Shown here in pieces: positions 35,845 to 44,308 of a DNA stretch of 64,000 bases. The position numbers were made by a program, and so were the translations under genes. The stretch lies in NCBI GenBank assembly GCA_963810195.1, contig CAWEMO010000001.1:124001-188000 (forward strand), in the 5' to 3' direction. How positions within the stretch are numbered: the first letter of the stretch is position 1; the number at the start of each line of letters is the position of its first letter. Under the pieces are notes generated by a model. It searched no databases. It had not been told where the DNA came from and was given only the letters and a program-made list of their open reading frames with translations. This DNA is from Chersky-840 sp963810195. Its GTDB lineage: Bacteria; Actinomycetota; Acidimicrobiia; Acidimicrobiales; UBA8190.

Positions 35845-37542
35845 TCATGACAGGCCGACCACGTCACCGTTCTCGTCGATGTCGATGCGCTCGGCGGCGG
35901 GGTGCGACGACAGGCCGGGCATGGTGCGCATGTCGCCGCAGATCGGGTAGACGAATCCGGCGCCCGCCGAGGCCCGCACCTCGCGGACCGGGAGCCTCCA
36001 GCCCGTCGGCGCCCCCTTGAGGTTCGGGTCCGAGGAGATCGACAGGTGCGTCTTGGCGATGCAGATCGGCAGGCCGCCGAACCCGTTGTGCTCGTAGGTG
36101 TCGAGCTGTCGGGACGCCGTGGGTGAGTAGTCGACGCCGTCGGCGCCGTAGACGCTGGTGGCGACGGTCTTGATCTTCTCCCGCAGCGAGGCCTCGCTCG
36201 GGTACAGGAGCCGGAACTCCGACGGCTCCTCGGCGGCCTCGACGACCGCCTCGGCGAGCTCGACCGCACCGCGGCCGCCGTCGGCGAAATGGGTGCACAC
36301 CGCGCAGCGGACGCCCATAGCCTCGGCGATCTCCCGGATCGCCGCGTGCTCGGAGGGGAAGTCCTCGGGGAACGCGTTGATGGCCACGACCGGGGTCACG
36401 CCGTGCATGGCGACGTTCTCAAGTTGCTTGCGCAGGTTGGCCCCGCCGAGATGGACCTCGTCGGGCCGTTCCTCGAGGAGGGCGGGAGGAAGGGGCTTGC
36501 CGGCGACCACGTGGTGCGACCCCGCGTGTACCTTCAGGGCCCGGACCGTCGTGACCACGACCGCGGCGTCGGGGACCAGGCCCGAGGTCCGGCACTTGAT
36601 GTTGAAGAAGCGCTCCGCCCCCATGTCGGCGCCGAAACCCGCTTCGGTGATGAGGAAGTCGCCGGTGTGGATCCCGACGAGGTCGGCGATCACCGACGAG
36701 TTCCCGTGGGCGATGTTCCCGAAGGGCCCGGCGTGGACCAGCACCGGAGTGTTCTCGAGTGTCTGGAGAAGGTTCGGTTTGATGGCGTCGCGCATCATCA
36801 CGGTCATGGCTCCCGCCGCTCGCAGCTCCTCGGCGGAGACCGGCTCGCGCCTGTCGGTGTACCCGACGACGATGCGCCCCAGACGTTGGCGCATGTCCCG
36901 CAGCGACCTCGACAACGCGAGCACCGCCATGACCTCCGAGGCGGCGGTGATATCGAAGCCGGACTGCCGGGGGACCCCGTCCTCGGCGGTGCCGAGGCCG
37001 ATCACCAAGTTGCGCAGTGCCCGGTCGTTGACGTCGAGCACCCGGCGCCACGTCACGTTGTGCAGGTCGATCCCGAGCTCGTTCCCGTGGTGGAGGTGGT
37101 TGTCGAGCATGGCGGAAAGAAGGTTGTGGGCGGCTGTGACCGCGTGCATGTCCCCTGTCAGGTGGAGGTTGAGCGCCTCGAAGGGCACGGCCTGGCTGTA
37201 TCCGCCGCCGGCGGCGCCCCCCTTGATGCCGAAGGTCGGGCCCATCGATGCCTGTCGGATGGCGACGGTGGCACGCTTGGAGATGTGGCGCATGGCCTGG
37301 CCGAGCCCGAGCGTCGTGGTCGTCTTGCCCTCGCCGAGAGGGGTGGGAGTGATGGCGGTGACGACCACGTACCGGGCTCGGGGTCGATCGGAGAGGGCCT
37401 CGATGGCGTCAAGGCTCACCTTGGCCACGTACTCGCCGTAGGGCTCGAGCAGATCGTCGGGAATGCCGGCTTCGGCGGCGATCTTGGTGACGGGTTTGAG
37501 CGTGGCCCGTCTCGAGATCTCCAGCGCACTCAAGCTGGCCAT
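35845..37542 (-). CDS. fhs: Formate-tetrahydrofolate ligase
   Basis: 565 residues, normal length. P-loop-like PTPLGEGKTTTTLGLGQAM (about 65-83), MGPTFGIKGGAAGGGYSQA, TGDMHAVTAAHNLLSAMLDN, ITEAGFGADMGAERFFNIKC and the C-terminal CGDMRTMPGLSSHPAAERID. It ligates formate to THF using ATP, giving 10-formyl-THF. ATG 37542 is preceded by GAGGAGAGAGAA. With the downstream cyclohydrolase it forms a formate-entry module for one-carbon metabolism. TATAAA (complement of 37649-37654) may be its -10. Confidence 0.96.
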   Translation of the reverse strand: MASLSALEISRRATLKPVTKIAAEAGIPDDLLEPYGEYVAKVSLDAIEALSDRPRARYVVVTAITPTPLGEGKTTTTLGLGQAMRHISKRATVAIRQASMGPTFGIKGGAAGGGYSQAVPFEALNLHLTGDMHAVTAAHNLLSAMLDNHLHHGNELGIDLHNVTWRRVLDVNDRALRNLVIGLGTAEDGVPRQSGFDITAASEVMAVLALSRSLRDMRQRLGRIVVGYTDRREPVSAEELRAAGAMTVMMRDAIKPNLLQTLENTPVLVHAGPFGNIAHGNSSVIADLVGIHTGDFLITEAGFGADMGAERFFNIKCRTSGLVPDAAVVVTTVRALKVHAGSHHVVAGKPLPPALLEERPDEVHLGGANLRKQLENVAMHGVTPVVAINAFPEDFPSEHAAIREIAEAMGVRCAVCTHFADGGRGAVELAEAVVEAAEEPSEFRLLYPSEASLREKIKTVATSVYGADGVDYSPTASRQLDTYEHNGFGGLPICIAKTHLSISSDPNLKGAPTGWRLPVREVRASAGAGFVYPICGDMRTMPGLSSHPAAERIDIDENGDVVGLS

Positions 37543-37737
37543 TTCTCTCTCCTCGGTGACGGTCCTGTGCGTGCGATCTGGATACGTGCCCGGACGCGTG
37601 CGGGGGAGAGGCGGCGCACGGTCGACCCTCCCCCCGGATGGCCCACCGTTTATAGTCCCTTGGCGGCATGGGGCGCTCCTGACCGGCGTCCTGCGTGCAA
37701 ACGGTTGGCAGTCCGCGCACGGAGGAGGGGACGGGCG

Positions 37738-38847
37738 ATGTCGACGTTCATCACCCGCTTCGACACCTCCGGCCCCGGTGTCCGCCTGGCGGTGAAGGAC
37801 CTGATCGACATGGAGGGCGTGCCGACGACGGCCGGGTGCCGGGCGGTGGCGAACGAGGCCGCGCCGGCCGAGGTCGATGCCACGTGCATGGCCGGGGCCA
37901 GGTCGGCAGGCGCCCGGATCGTGGGCAGGACGAACCTCCACGAGTTGGCCCTCGGAGTCACCGGTGTGAACCCGTGGTACGGGACGCCGGTCAACCCCCT
38001 CGACCCGCGGCTCGTCCCGGGGGGGTCGTCGAGCGGCTCCGCGGTGGCCGTGGCGACCGGCGAGGCTGACGTCGCCTACGGCAGCGACACGGGTGGATCG
38101 GTGCGGATCCCCTCTGCGTGCTGTGGCACGGCGGGCCTCAAGACCACATGGGGGCGCGTCCCGCTCCGAGGTGTCTGGCCGTTGTCACCGAGCTTCGACA
38201 CGGTGGGCCCCATGGCCCGCGACGTGGCCGGCCTCGTGCTCGGCATGGAGCTCCTCGAGCGGGGCTTCGTGGTCGCAGACCGCGAGCGCTTCACGGTGGG
38301 ACGGCTGCGGGTGGAGGCGCACCCGCCGATCGACGAGGCGATCGACCGCGCCCTCGGCGCCGCCGAGTTGGAGGTGCGCGACATCGCGCTGCCACAGTGG
38401 CACGCGGCCACGGCCGCCGCCGGCATCCTACTCGTGTCCGAGGCGTGGGCGACGGACCGCGACCTGCTGTCCCGGCGCCCCGGCGAGATCGGGGCCGACG
38501 TCGCCGGCCGCTTGCGGCTCGGCGAGTCGATCGACGCCCGCGACCTCGCCTCGGCCCGCAGGGTCAAAGACGAGTGGGATGCCTGTCTCGACGATGCCTT
38601 CCGGCGCGTCGACGTCATCGCCACCCCCACGCTGACCGTGTTCCCGCCGCCGCTCGAAGGAGGCGAGGAGCTGCTCATGGCGCGTTGCACGTTGCCGGTC
38701 AACCTGGCCGGTGTGCCCGCCGTCGCCCTTCCCGTGCCGAGCGGGGGTGCGCTCCCGGCGAGTCTCCAGCTCATCGGCCCCCCCAGGGGCGAAGAGCTCC
38801 TCTTGGCCGCAGCGCGCACCATCGAGTCGGCGGCTTCCACGCTGTAG
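37738..38847 (+). CDS. Amidase signature family protein (short form)
   Basis: 369 residues, shorter than typical (450-500). It begins near the catalytic Lys (RLAVKDLIDMEGV, about 17-29), then PGGSSSGSAVAVATGEADV and GSDTGGSVRIPSACCG with cis-Ser and nucleophile Ser. It lacks the N-terminal helices present in the other two amidases here. The C-terminal AGVPAVALPVPSGGALPASL is intact. GGAGGAGGGG precedes the ATG at 37738 by 7-8 nt. It is divergent from fhs; there is no obvious metabolic link. Confidence 0.9.
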   Translation: MSTFITRFDTSGPGVRLAVKDLIDMEGVPTTAGCRAVANEAAPAEVDATCMAGARSAGARIVGRTNLHELALGVTGVNPWYGTPVNPLDPRLVPGGSSSGSAVAVATGEADVAYGSDTGGSVRIPSACCGTAGLKTTWGRVPLRGVWPLSPSFDTVGPMARDVAGLVLGMELLERGFVVADRERFTVGRLRVEAHPPIDEAIDRALGAAELEVRDIALPQWHAATAAAGILLVSEAWATDRDLLSRRPGEIGADVAGRLRLGESIDARDLASARRVKDEWDACLDDAFRRVDVIATPTLTVFPPPLEGGEELLMARCTLPVNLAGVPAVALPVPSGGALPASLQLIGPPRGEELLLAAARTIESAASTL

Positions 38848-38907
38848 TGGGTCGCAGTCGACGCTTGGATCCGCGTCGGCAGCGGGACGTGCTTCCTCGG
38901 CTCGCGA

Positions 38908-40779
38908 TCAGACGATGCAGCGGGTGAGCTCGGCGAAACTGGTCGTACCGGCCAAAACCTTGTCGATCCCGTTCTCGCGCAGCCGTTGCATGCCCTCGGC
39001 CACGGCTGCCTGTTCGATCTGCGCGGCTGAAGCCTGCTCGAGCACGAGGGTGCGGATTCGGGTGGTGACGACCATGACCTCGTAGACGGCGCTGCGGCCG
39101 TAGTACCCGCTGTGGTCACAACGCGCGCATCCACCGGGCCCGAACAACGTGAGGTCCGGGGGGAAACCTGCTGCGGAGGTGCTCGACACCATCGACGCGA
39201 TGGCCAACCGTTCGTCGTCTTCGGGCTTGTAGGCGACCTTGCAATTGGGACACAGCCTGCGGACGAGCCTCTGGGCGACGACGCCCGTGAGCGACGAGGC
39301 CACGAGGTAGGGCTCGAGGCTCATCTCGAGCAGCCGCGCGATGGCCGTGGCGGCGTCGTTGGCATGCAGGGTCGACAGCACGAGGTGACCGGTCAGCGCG
39401 GCCTTGGCGGCCGTGTGAGCCGTCTCGGCGTCCCGGATCTCCCCCACGACGATGACGTCGGGATCGGCGCGCAGGATCGACCGCAGGCCGGCCGCGAACG
39501 TGTAGCCGATCTTGGTGTGCACCTGGGTCTGCTTGATCCCCGGGATGTCGTACTCGACGGGGTCCTCGACCGTGACGACGTTGCGGCTGGGGTCGTTGAT
39601 CTCGGTCAGGATCGAGTAGATCGTCGTCGACTTGCCGGATCCGGTGGGGCCGACCGCCAGGATCAGCCCCCAGGGGCGCCCGTAGGCTTGGCGCAGCCGC
39701 TGCAGGGCGTCGGCTTCGAACCCGAGCCGGTCGATGTCGAGAAGCCCGTGGTCGCGATCCAGCAGACGCAGCGTCAGAGCCTCGCCGTGTGAGGTGGGGA
39801 GCGTGGCGACCCGGGCATCGATGGGTCGGTCGTTCGATGTGAACGACATGCGGCCGTCCTGGGGGCGCCGGTGCTCGGCGATGTCGAGACCGGCCAGGAT
39901 CTTGATCCGGTTGACCACCCCGGAGGGTACCGATGGGGCCAGGTCGTGTGCGTCGTGCAGGACCCCGTCGACACGCATCCGGAATCGGAGCCCGCCCTCG
40001 GTGGGCTCGATGTGCACATCTGAGGCGCGTTCGGACACGGCCCGGTCGAGCAGGTGCTCGACGAAGTCCAACACGTGGGCATCGTTGTTCAGCTTGGGGG
40101 CGACCCTGTCAGCTCTCGCGTCGGGAGCGCTCGCGTGGGAACGGAGGTAGGTGGCCGAGCCCGGGATGAAGGCCTGCTCCAGGGCGGCACGGAGCTGGCC
40201 CGGGCTGACGATGACGGCACCGACATCGGTCCCCGCCACCACTTGCGCGTCGTCGAGGGTGAGCACGTCGGCCGGGTCGGCGATCGCCACCAGGAGATTG
40301 GTGCCGTCGAACTCGACCGGGAGGACGGTTCGGCGCCGGCAAAAGACCTGGGGCAGTCGCCCGACCGCGTCAGGGTCCGGTGGCGACTCGACCAGATCAC
40401 GATACGGGAGGTCGAAGATGCCGGCGAGGGCGCGCGCCAGGTCCTCCTCGTCGATGACGCCCCGGGCGACGAGCGCTCCCCCCAGCGGCTCGCCGGTGTC
40501 ACGTTGCTCCACGAGTGCGGATTCGATGTCGGCAGTCGTGACCAGTCCGTGGGAGACGAGCCAGTCGCCCAGCCGAGCCCGGCGCGATCGCTCGTCCTCT
40601 TCCTCGTCGACGAGGAGCTCGTTGGGGTCGAATGGGAGCTCGTCGATGGACAGCTCGTCGAGCTCGTCCGCCCGCTCGTCCTCGTCGAGGACCGGCAGTT
40701 CGTCGACATCGTCGTCCACCGACGTGCCGTGGACATCGTCGTCCACCGACGTGCTTTCGACGATCTTCAGACGGGACAC
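38908..40779 (-). CDS. Type IV pilus/type II secretion ATPase (PilB/GspE family)
   Basis: 623 residues from GTG 40779 (GAGGAGGGAAAG upstream). An unusually acidic N-terminus of about 60 residues (TSVDDDV repeated, then DELDELSIDELPFD) precedes the MshEN/T2SSE N-domain (RARLGDWLVSHGLVTTADIE). The ATPase has Walker A GPTGSGKST, Asp box TVEDPVEYDIPGIKQ, Walker B-like LRADPDVIVVGEIRD and the His box HLVLSTLHANDA. A CPNC and CARC zinc module follows. It powers pilus or pseudopilus assembly, but no pilC, pilM or pilin genes are nearby. Confidence 0.93.
   Translation of the reverse strand: MSRLKIVESTSVDDDVHGTSVDDDVDELPVLDEDERADELDELSIDELPFDPNELLVDEEEDERSRRARLGDWLVSHGLVTTADIESALVEQRDTGEPLGGALVARGVIDEEDLARALAGIFDLPYRDLVESPPDPDAVGRLPQVFCRRRTVLPVEFDGTNLLVAIADPADVLTLDDAQVVAGTDVGAVIVSPGQLRAALEQAFIPGSATYLRSHASAPDARADRVAPKLNNDAHVLDFVEHLLDRAVSERASDVHIEPTEGGLRFRMRVDGVLHDAHDLAPSVPSGVVNRIKILAGLDIAEHRRPQDGRMSFTSNDRPIDARVATLPTSHGEALTLRLLDRDHGLLDIDRLGFEADALQRLRQAYGRPWGLILAVGPTGSGKSTTIYSILTEINDPSRNVVTVEDPVEYDIPGIKQTQVHTKIGYTFAAGLRSILRADPDVIVVGEIRDAETAHTAAKAALTGHLVLSTLHANDAATAIARLLEMSLEPYLVASSLTGVVAQRLVRRLCPNCKVAYKPEDDERLAIASMVSSTSAAGFPPDLTLFGPGGCARCDHSGYYGRSAVYEVMVVTTRIRTLVLEQASAAQIEQAAVAEGMQRLRENGIDKVLAGTTSFAELTRCIV
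40705..40754. repeat. In-frame 27-bp duplication in the PilB N-terminus
   Basis: A 23-bp sequence at 40705-40727 recurs at 40732-40754 (period 27), coding TSVDDDVHG and TSVDDDVDE. Confidence 0.9.
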
Positions 40780-40828
40780 AGCTTTCCCTCCTCGTCGGCC
40801 GGGGGATGGTCCTGCGATCACCGCTGCA

Positions 40829-41083
40829 TCAGGCCCAGTACTCGCTCGAGGTGGTCTCGGGCTCCTTGCCCGGCCACCAGCCTTCCTCCTCTGCGAACGT
40901 GCTTTGCTCGTGGGCTCTCTGACCACGGGCGTCGTGCGCGCCGTCGACGAGATGCCAGTCGATGCCGCGCCGGCATCCCGGGCAATCGGGGAAGCGCTCA
41001 CCCTTGTGCACGACGACCCCTGGGTGTCCACAGCGCCCGGTCCATGTGCCCGTCTCTTCGCAGATCTGCTTCGTAAAGGCCAT
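40829..41083 (-). CDS. Small zinc-ribbon-like protein
   Basis: 84 residues from ATG 41083. ICEETGTWTGRCGHPGVVVH and KGERFPDCPGCRRGIDWHLV give four Cys in two pairs with the TGxYxC...KGExFPxC pattern of small YjzC-like proteins found beside many genes. The C-terminal part is polar and Glu-rich. Function unknown. It is 49 bp upstream of the PilB-type ATPase on the same strand and may be co-transcribed. Confidence 0.65.
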   Translation of the reverse strand: MAFTKQICEETGTWTGRCGHPGVVVHKGERFPDCPGCRRGIDWHLVDGAHDARGQRAHEQSTFAEEEGWWPGKEPETTSSEYWA

Positions 41084-41303
41084 CACGCCCCCTGTCGCTG
41101 CGACGCTGTCTCGCCGAGGGCCGACACATCCGGTAACGACCACTGATGAATTCATCGACTCGGGCACGGTGACGAGTAAGCAGACAAGGGCCGGTCCGGG
41201 AAAGTTGGGACTTTGGTCCTTGCCTTCTCGGCGCTGGACCGTCGCCGTCGCGCCGCCATGGCTCCGCGCCTTCGCGTCAGCATCCAGATCTACCGGACGA
41301 CGG

Positions 41304-41326
41304 TATATCGGCTAACGATATATACT
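41304..41326 (+). promoter_or_regulatory. Operator TATATCG-N5-CGATATA overlapping a -10 (TATACT)
   Basis: A perfect 7-5-7 inverted repeat (41304-41310, 41316-41322) overlapped by TATACT (41321-41326), which puts the transcript start on the ATG at 41333. The symmetry resembles PadR-type sites (ATATCG...CGATAT). The gene upstream in 41084-41303 is absent; that stretch holds no ORF I trust. Confidence 0.6.
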
Positions 41327-41332
41327 CCCGTC

Positions 41333-42328
41333 ATGCCGCCGCCGCAGATTCACGAGTCCGACCCCGAGCCCGTCGAGGCGCGTCCGTCGCCCGGAGCGAC
41401 CGATGAACCCGGGGCCCGCCTCGAGCCCCGCTGGACCCGGCGTCGGGTCCTGGCCTGGGGTGTGGGCGCCGGGGCGGCTCTCGCCGGCGCCGGCGTGGCG
41501 GGCGTCGAGCTCGTCAGCCGGGGGGTGCTGCCGGGGCGTCAGATGCTGCTGAGCGTGGAGGGCGCGTGTGCGGTGCCCCCGCCGGCGCTCGAGTTCTCGG
41601 CTCTGGGCCCTGCCACCTCGGGCCGGTTCTACTCCCGAGCCCGCCGCCAGGTCGTCGGCTACACGATCGCGTACCCACCCGGGCACGGCCCCGGCAGCGT
41701 GCTACCCCTGGTGGTCATGCTGCACGGGTACGGGGCCAACCACACCGACGCGCTGTCGGGGATGGCGCCGGCGCAAGCCCTGGCTCTGCGGGTGGGTGGC
41801 CGTCCCCTGGTCCCGATGGCGATGGTCACGGTGGACGGCGGCGGCGGGTACTGGCACCCGCATCCGGGTGACGACCCCCTGGGAATGCTGGTGCACGAGC
41901 TGATCCCCATGTGCCGGTCACGGGGCCTCGGTCGCCCCCCACAGGGGTTGTGCACCATGGGGATCTCGATGGGCGGGTACGGAGCGATCCTGGTCGCCGA
42001 GAAATACCCCGGCATGGTCGAGGCGGTGGCGGCCATCAGCCCGGCCGTATGGACGACGTACGCCGAAGCCCGCGGGGCCAACGCCGGTGCCTACTCCTCG
42101 GCCGCGGACTTCGCCGCCCACGACGTGGTGACCCATGCGCCGGCACTTCGGGGCACAGCGGTGCGCCTGGCTTCGGGGGTCGACGACCCGTTCCACCCCG
42201 GGGTGGAGATCCTGGCCGCCGGGCTCTCGCACGCGGTGGTGGCGTTCTCGAAGGGGTGCCACTCGGGCCCGTTCTTCCTCGCCCAGGAGCCTCCCTCGAT
42301 GGCCTTCCTCTCCGACCACCTGCGGTGA
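41333..42328 (+). CDS. Tat-type secreted alpha/beta-hydrolase esterase
   Basis: 331 residues. N-terminal twin-arginine signal (TRRRVLAWGVGAGAALAGAG, about 31-50) followed by an esterase-D/antigen-85-like hydrolase: VVMLHGYGANHTDAL, nucleophile elbow MGISMGGYGAI (Ser about 213), FAAHDVVTHAPAL and final His in SKGCHSGPFF. It probably acts on lipids or esters outside the membrane. The start ATG coincides with the predicted transcript start, so the mRNA is leaderless. A perfect operator overlaps the promoter, so it is a repressed, inducible gene. The end carries a 21-bp duplication including the stop. Confidence 0.82.
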   Translation: MPPPQIHESDPEPVEARPSPGATDEPGARLEPRWTRRRVLAWGVGAGAALAGAGVAGVELVSRGVLPGRQMLLSVEGACAVPPPALEFSALGPATSGRFYSRARRQVVGYTIAYPPGHGPGSVLPLVVMLHGYGANHTDALSGMAPAQALALRVGGRPLVPMAMVTVDGGGGYWHPHPGDDPLGMLVHELIPMCRSRGLGRPPQGLCTMGISMGGYGAILVAEKYPGMVEAVAAISPAVWTTYAEARGANAGAYSSAADFAAHDVVTHAPALRGTAVRLASGVDDPFHPGVEILAAGLSHAVVAFSKGCHSGPFFLAQEPPSMAFLSDHLR

Positions 42329-42354
42329 TGGTCTCTCCGACCACCTGCGGTGAT
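42309..42354. repeat. 21-bp direct repeat spanning the esterase stop codon
   Basis: The 21-bp block at 42309-42329 (starting TCTCCGACCACC) recurs exactly at 42334-42354, period 25. The TGA (42326-42328) is in the first copy. Confidence 0.9.
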
Positions 42355-42392
42355 CGCGAAGACGAGCGCGGAGGTCGCCGGCGCCCGCCCGA

Positions 42393-42503
42393 TCAGGCCT
42401 GGGAAGCGGGGGACGGGGGTTTGGGTGCGGTGTGGACGAGCACGGATCGCAGGAATTTGAGCAGGTCACACCGGAAGCAGTAGTCGCGGCACGTATGAGC
42501 CAT
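42393..42503 (-). CDS. 36-residue Cys-rich microprotein
   Basis: ATG at 42503, stop at 42393. It reads MAHTCRDYCFRCDLLKFLRS and ends in a Pro/Ser/Ala tail. Three Cys in C-x3-C-x2-C plus His3 could bind one metal ion or a cluster. AAGGGGGGG lies 7-8 nt before the ATG, a strong binding site. The upstream leader has two stable hairpins (42527-42605). I do not recognise the family; the case rests on the binding site, the Cys pattern and the position between convergent and divergent neighbours. Confidence 0.5.
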   Translation of the reverse strand: MAHTCRDYCFRCDLLKFLRSVLVHTAPKPPSPASQA

Positions 42504-42526
42504 GGCCGAACCCCCCCTTGCCGACT

Positions 42527-42605
42527 GTCCCGCCGAAGGTCCGTTCCGGCGGGACCGCCCCCTGTCGTCTCAGGCAACCGTGATCCCCGAGGCTCACCGC
42601 TTGCC
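42527..42605. promoter_or_regulatory. Structured region upstream of the microprotein: two hairpins
   Basis: Hairpin 1: GTCCCGCCG (42527-42535) with CGGCGGGAC (42547-42555), 9 bp perfect, 11-nt loop. Hairpin 2: GGCAA-CC-GTGA (42573-42583) with TCAC-CGC-TTGCC (42594-42605), 9 pairs with a small internal loop and 10-nt loop. It could be a cis-acting RNA leader; I cannot match it to a known riboswitch. Confidence 0.45.
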
Positions 42606-42808
42606 CTCGCGGATCCCAACATTTGCCCAACTCGGCCGCGATTTCCAGCCACTCGGATTTGGAGCCCCATTTCCAGCCCGCTCGGCCGGGCCGGCTCCTT
42701 CGGGCCCCCGGACGGCTCGCCCCGCCCTGTGCCGGCGGGACCGTCGGGATCGGCCACTAGTCTCGGCGGCGGACGGCGCGTGGTTCGAGCGCCCTCCGGG
42801 GGTGAGCC
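42606..42808. other. Gene-free stretch before the SRPBCC gene
   Basis: No ORF supported. It contains ATTTCCAGCC twice (about 42650 and 42670) and presumably the promoters for the microprotein (leftward) and SRPBCC gene (rightward), but no clear -35/-10 pair. Confidence 0.4.
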
Positions 42809-43285
42809 GTGATCCGTGGTGAAGGGACCGCCGTCGTGAAGGGCGTGACCCCCGACGAGGTCTTCGACTTCGTCCTGGACCCGGCCCAGTACACCAAGGC
42901 CGACACGAAGATCGTGTGGGTGACCAAGCTCGCCGACCTCCCCGGGGGCATGTTGGCGCGTGAGGACGGCAAGTTCTTCGGCCTCTTCAAGGGGTCGGTC
43001 GTGACCCGCTACCAATGGACTCGCCCGACGTCCATCGACGTCACGCTCGAGCACGGGGTGCCCCGCGCCCTGCACGCGTGGTTCGAGATCGACGCGGTGG
43101 ACGGAGGGACTCGCGTGCGCCACGTCGAGGAGCTCGACCTGGGACACGGTCCGCTGGGGCTGCTCCACGATGCCGTGGCACGGTCATGGTTCGCACGCTC
43201 CGTCGCCACGGAGGTGTCCGAGATCGCCCGCTTGCTCGAGGCGGGGGAGCGCGGCCGGGGACCCGACCACGACGCAGCGACCTGA
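42809..43285 (+). CDS. SRPBCC (polyketide cyclase/START-like) protein
   Basis: 158 residues. GVTPDEVFDFVLDPAQYTKA and then VTRYQWTRPTSIDVTLEHG, WFEIDAVDGGTRVRHVEELD and RSWFARSVATEVSEIARLLE are the helix-grip fold. The family binds lipids or aromatic ligands; function not assignable. GTG start at 42809. Divergent from the microprotein and convergent with the bicupin gene. Confidence 0.75.
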   Translation: MIRGEGTAVVKGVTPDEVFDFVLDPAQYTKADTKIVWVTKLADLPGGMLAREDGKFFGLFKGSVVTRYQWTRPTSIDVTLEHGVPRALHAWFEIDAVDGGTRVRHVEELDLGHGPLGLLHDAVARSWFARSVATEVSEIARLLEAGERGRGPDHDAAT

Positions 43286-43321
43286 GCGGCAGCGTCAGGC
43301 GCGGCGTCCGGCCCGTCGACG

Positions 43322-44308
43322 TCAGGGGTCGGTGAACCGGATGTCGAGCGTGCGCAGGTAGGTGTGGAGCCCGGCATCCTGCACCGGCAGCAGGTTCGCC
43401 GGCGTTCCCGACTCGTTGTGGTGGCTGTGCCACAGCCCGGGCGGCGTCACGAACGCCCCACCGGGCTCCCAGTCCACGCGCACGGGGTCGACGATGGAGC
43501 CGTCGGGCCGGATCTCGGAGCCGACCAGCGTGTAGCACCCCGGATCGCAGTCGATGATGAGGTCCAAGGCGATGCTCTGGTGGCGGTGCGGTCGCTGCAC
43601 CTGCTTGTCGGGCAGGACGCCGAGCATCGCCCACAAGGTGTGCGTCGCGGTGAGGGTCTGGTCGTTGCGGGCGTTGCCGAGGAGCACGGCGACCCGGCTG
43701 CGCGTGGCGGCGGCGGGGTCCGCGGCCACCTCGGCCAGCAGGGCGCGGGCCCGCTCACCGTCGAACCGGGTGGCGGCGAAGCGGGGCTCGGTGGGGGCGA
43801 CCCCTAGATAGGCCAGCAACGGAGAGTCGTCGACGTGGTAGAGGACCGCGGGCTGCTCGGCGCTGTGGCTGGCACGCGAGTTCCCCGGCAGGGTGACGAC
43901 GTCACCCGCCCGCCAGGCGATGGTCCCGGTGCCTCCGGGGCCCTCCACCTCGGTGTGCCCGCGTCCACGCAGGCAGTAGAAGAGCGCGCTGGTGGCGTTG
44001 GCGACGAGGTCGACTCCCTCGCCCGGCGCGATGCAGAGGAAGCGGGCCAGCAGAGACGGGCCCGTCGCCGGGTACGGGGTCGCGAGGACGTCGGACAGGT
44101 CCAGGGGGACGACGCGCGTGGTTCCCGGCTCGTGCCATTGCGCCGGGAAGCAGCGGACCGGGATCCGGCTCGTCAACCCCGATCCGATCGGGTCGACCGC
44201 CGCGCTGTACTCGTGGAAGCGTGCGTCGCCCGTCCAGTCCTCGACGGCGAGCCCGATCCCGACTCCCGCGTTCCCCCCGGTGGCGGCGCGAGACGTGGTC
44301 CGGTCCAT
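43322..44308 (-). CDS. Bicupin, gentisate 1,2-dioxygenase-like
   Basis: 328 residues from ATG 44308. Two cupin barrels: the first LFYCLRGRGHTEVEG and AWRAGDVVTLPGNSRASH, the second QRPHRHQSIALDLI and WEPGGAFVTPPGLWHSHHNE with several metal-type His. Gentisate and related ring-cleaving dioxygenases have this layout, but the overall protein is a divergent member, so the substrate is uncertain. The reading frame is open upstream to 44566, but that part is low-complexity and carries the phased CTGGGGA sites, so it is treated as leader. Confidence 0.72.
   Translation of the reverse strand: MDRTTSRAATGGNAGVGIGLAVEDWTGDARFHEYSAAVDPIGSGLTSRIPVRCFPAQWHEPGTTRVVPLDLSDVLATPYPATGPSLLARFLCIAPGEGVDLVANATSALFYCLRGRGHTEVEGPGGTGTIAWRAGDVVTLPGNSRASHSAEQPAVLYHVDDSPLLAYLGVAPTEPRFAATRFDGERARALLAEVAADPAAATRSRVAVLLGNARNDQTLTATHTLWAMLGVLPDKQVQRPHRHQSIALDLIIDCDPGCYTLVGSEIRPDGSIVDPVRVDWEPGGAFVTPPGLWHSHHNESGTPANLLPVQDAGLHTYLRTLDIRFTDP

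Noticed and set aside
36289..38847. 852-codon open frame on the plus strand
   Set aside because: It runs antisense to fhs for most of its length and joins the amidase only at the end; fhs has full conserved motifs and a strong binding site. The real amidase starts at 37738.
42573..42605. Cobalamin or SAM riboswitch
   Set aside because: The hairpin and GGTGA-like bases are suggestive, but conserved core elements and a matching downstream gene are missing; kept only as an unclassified structured region.
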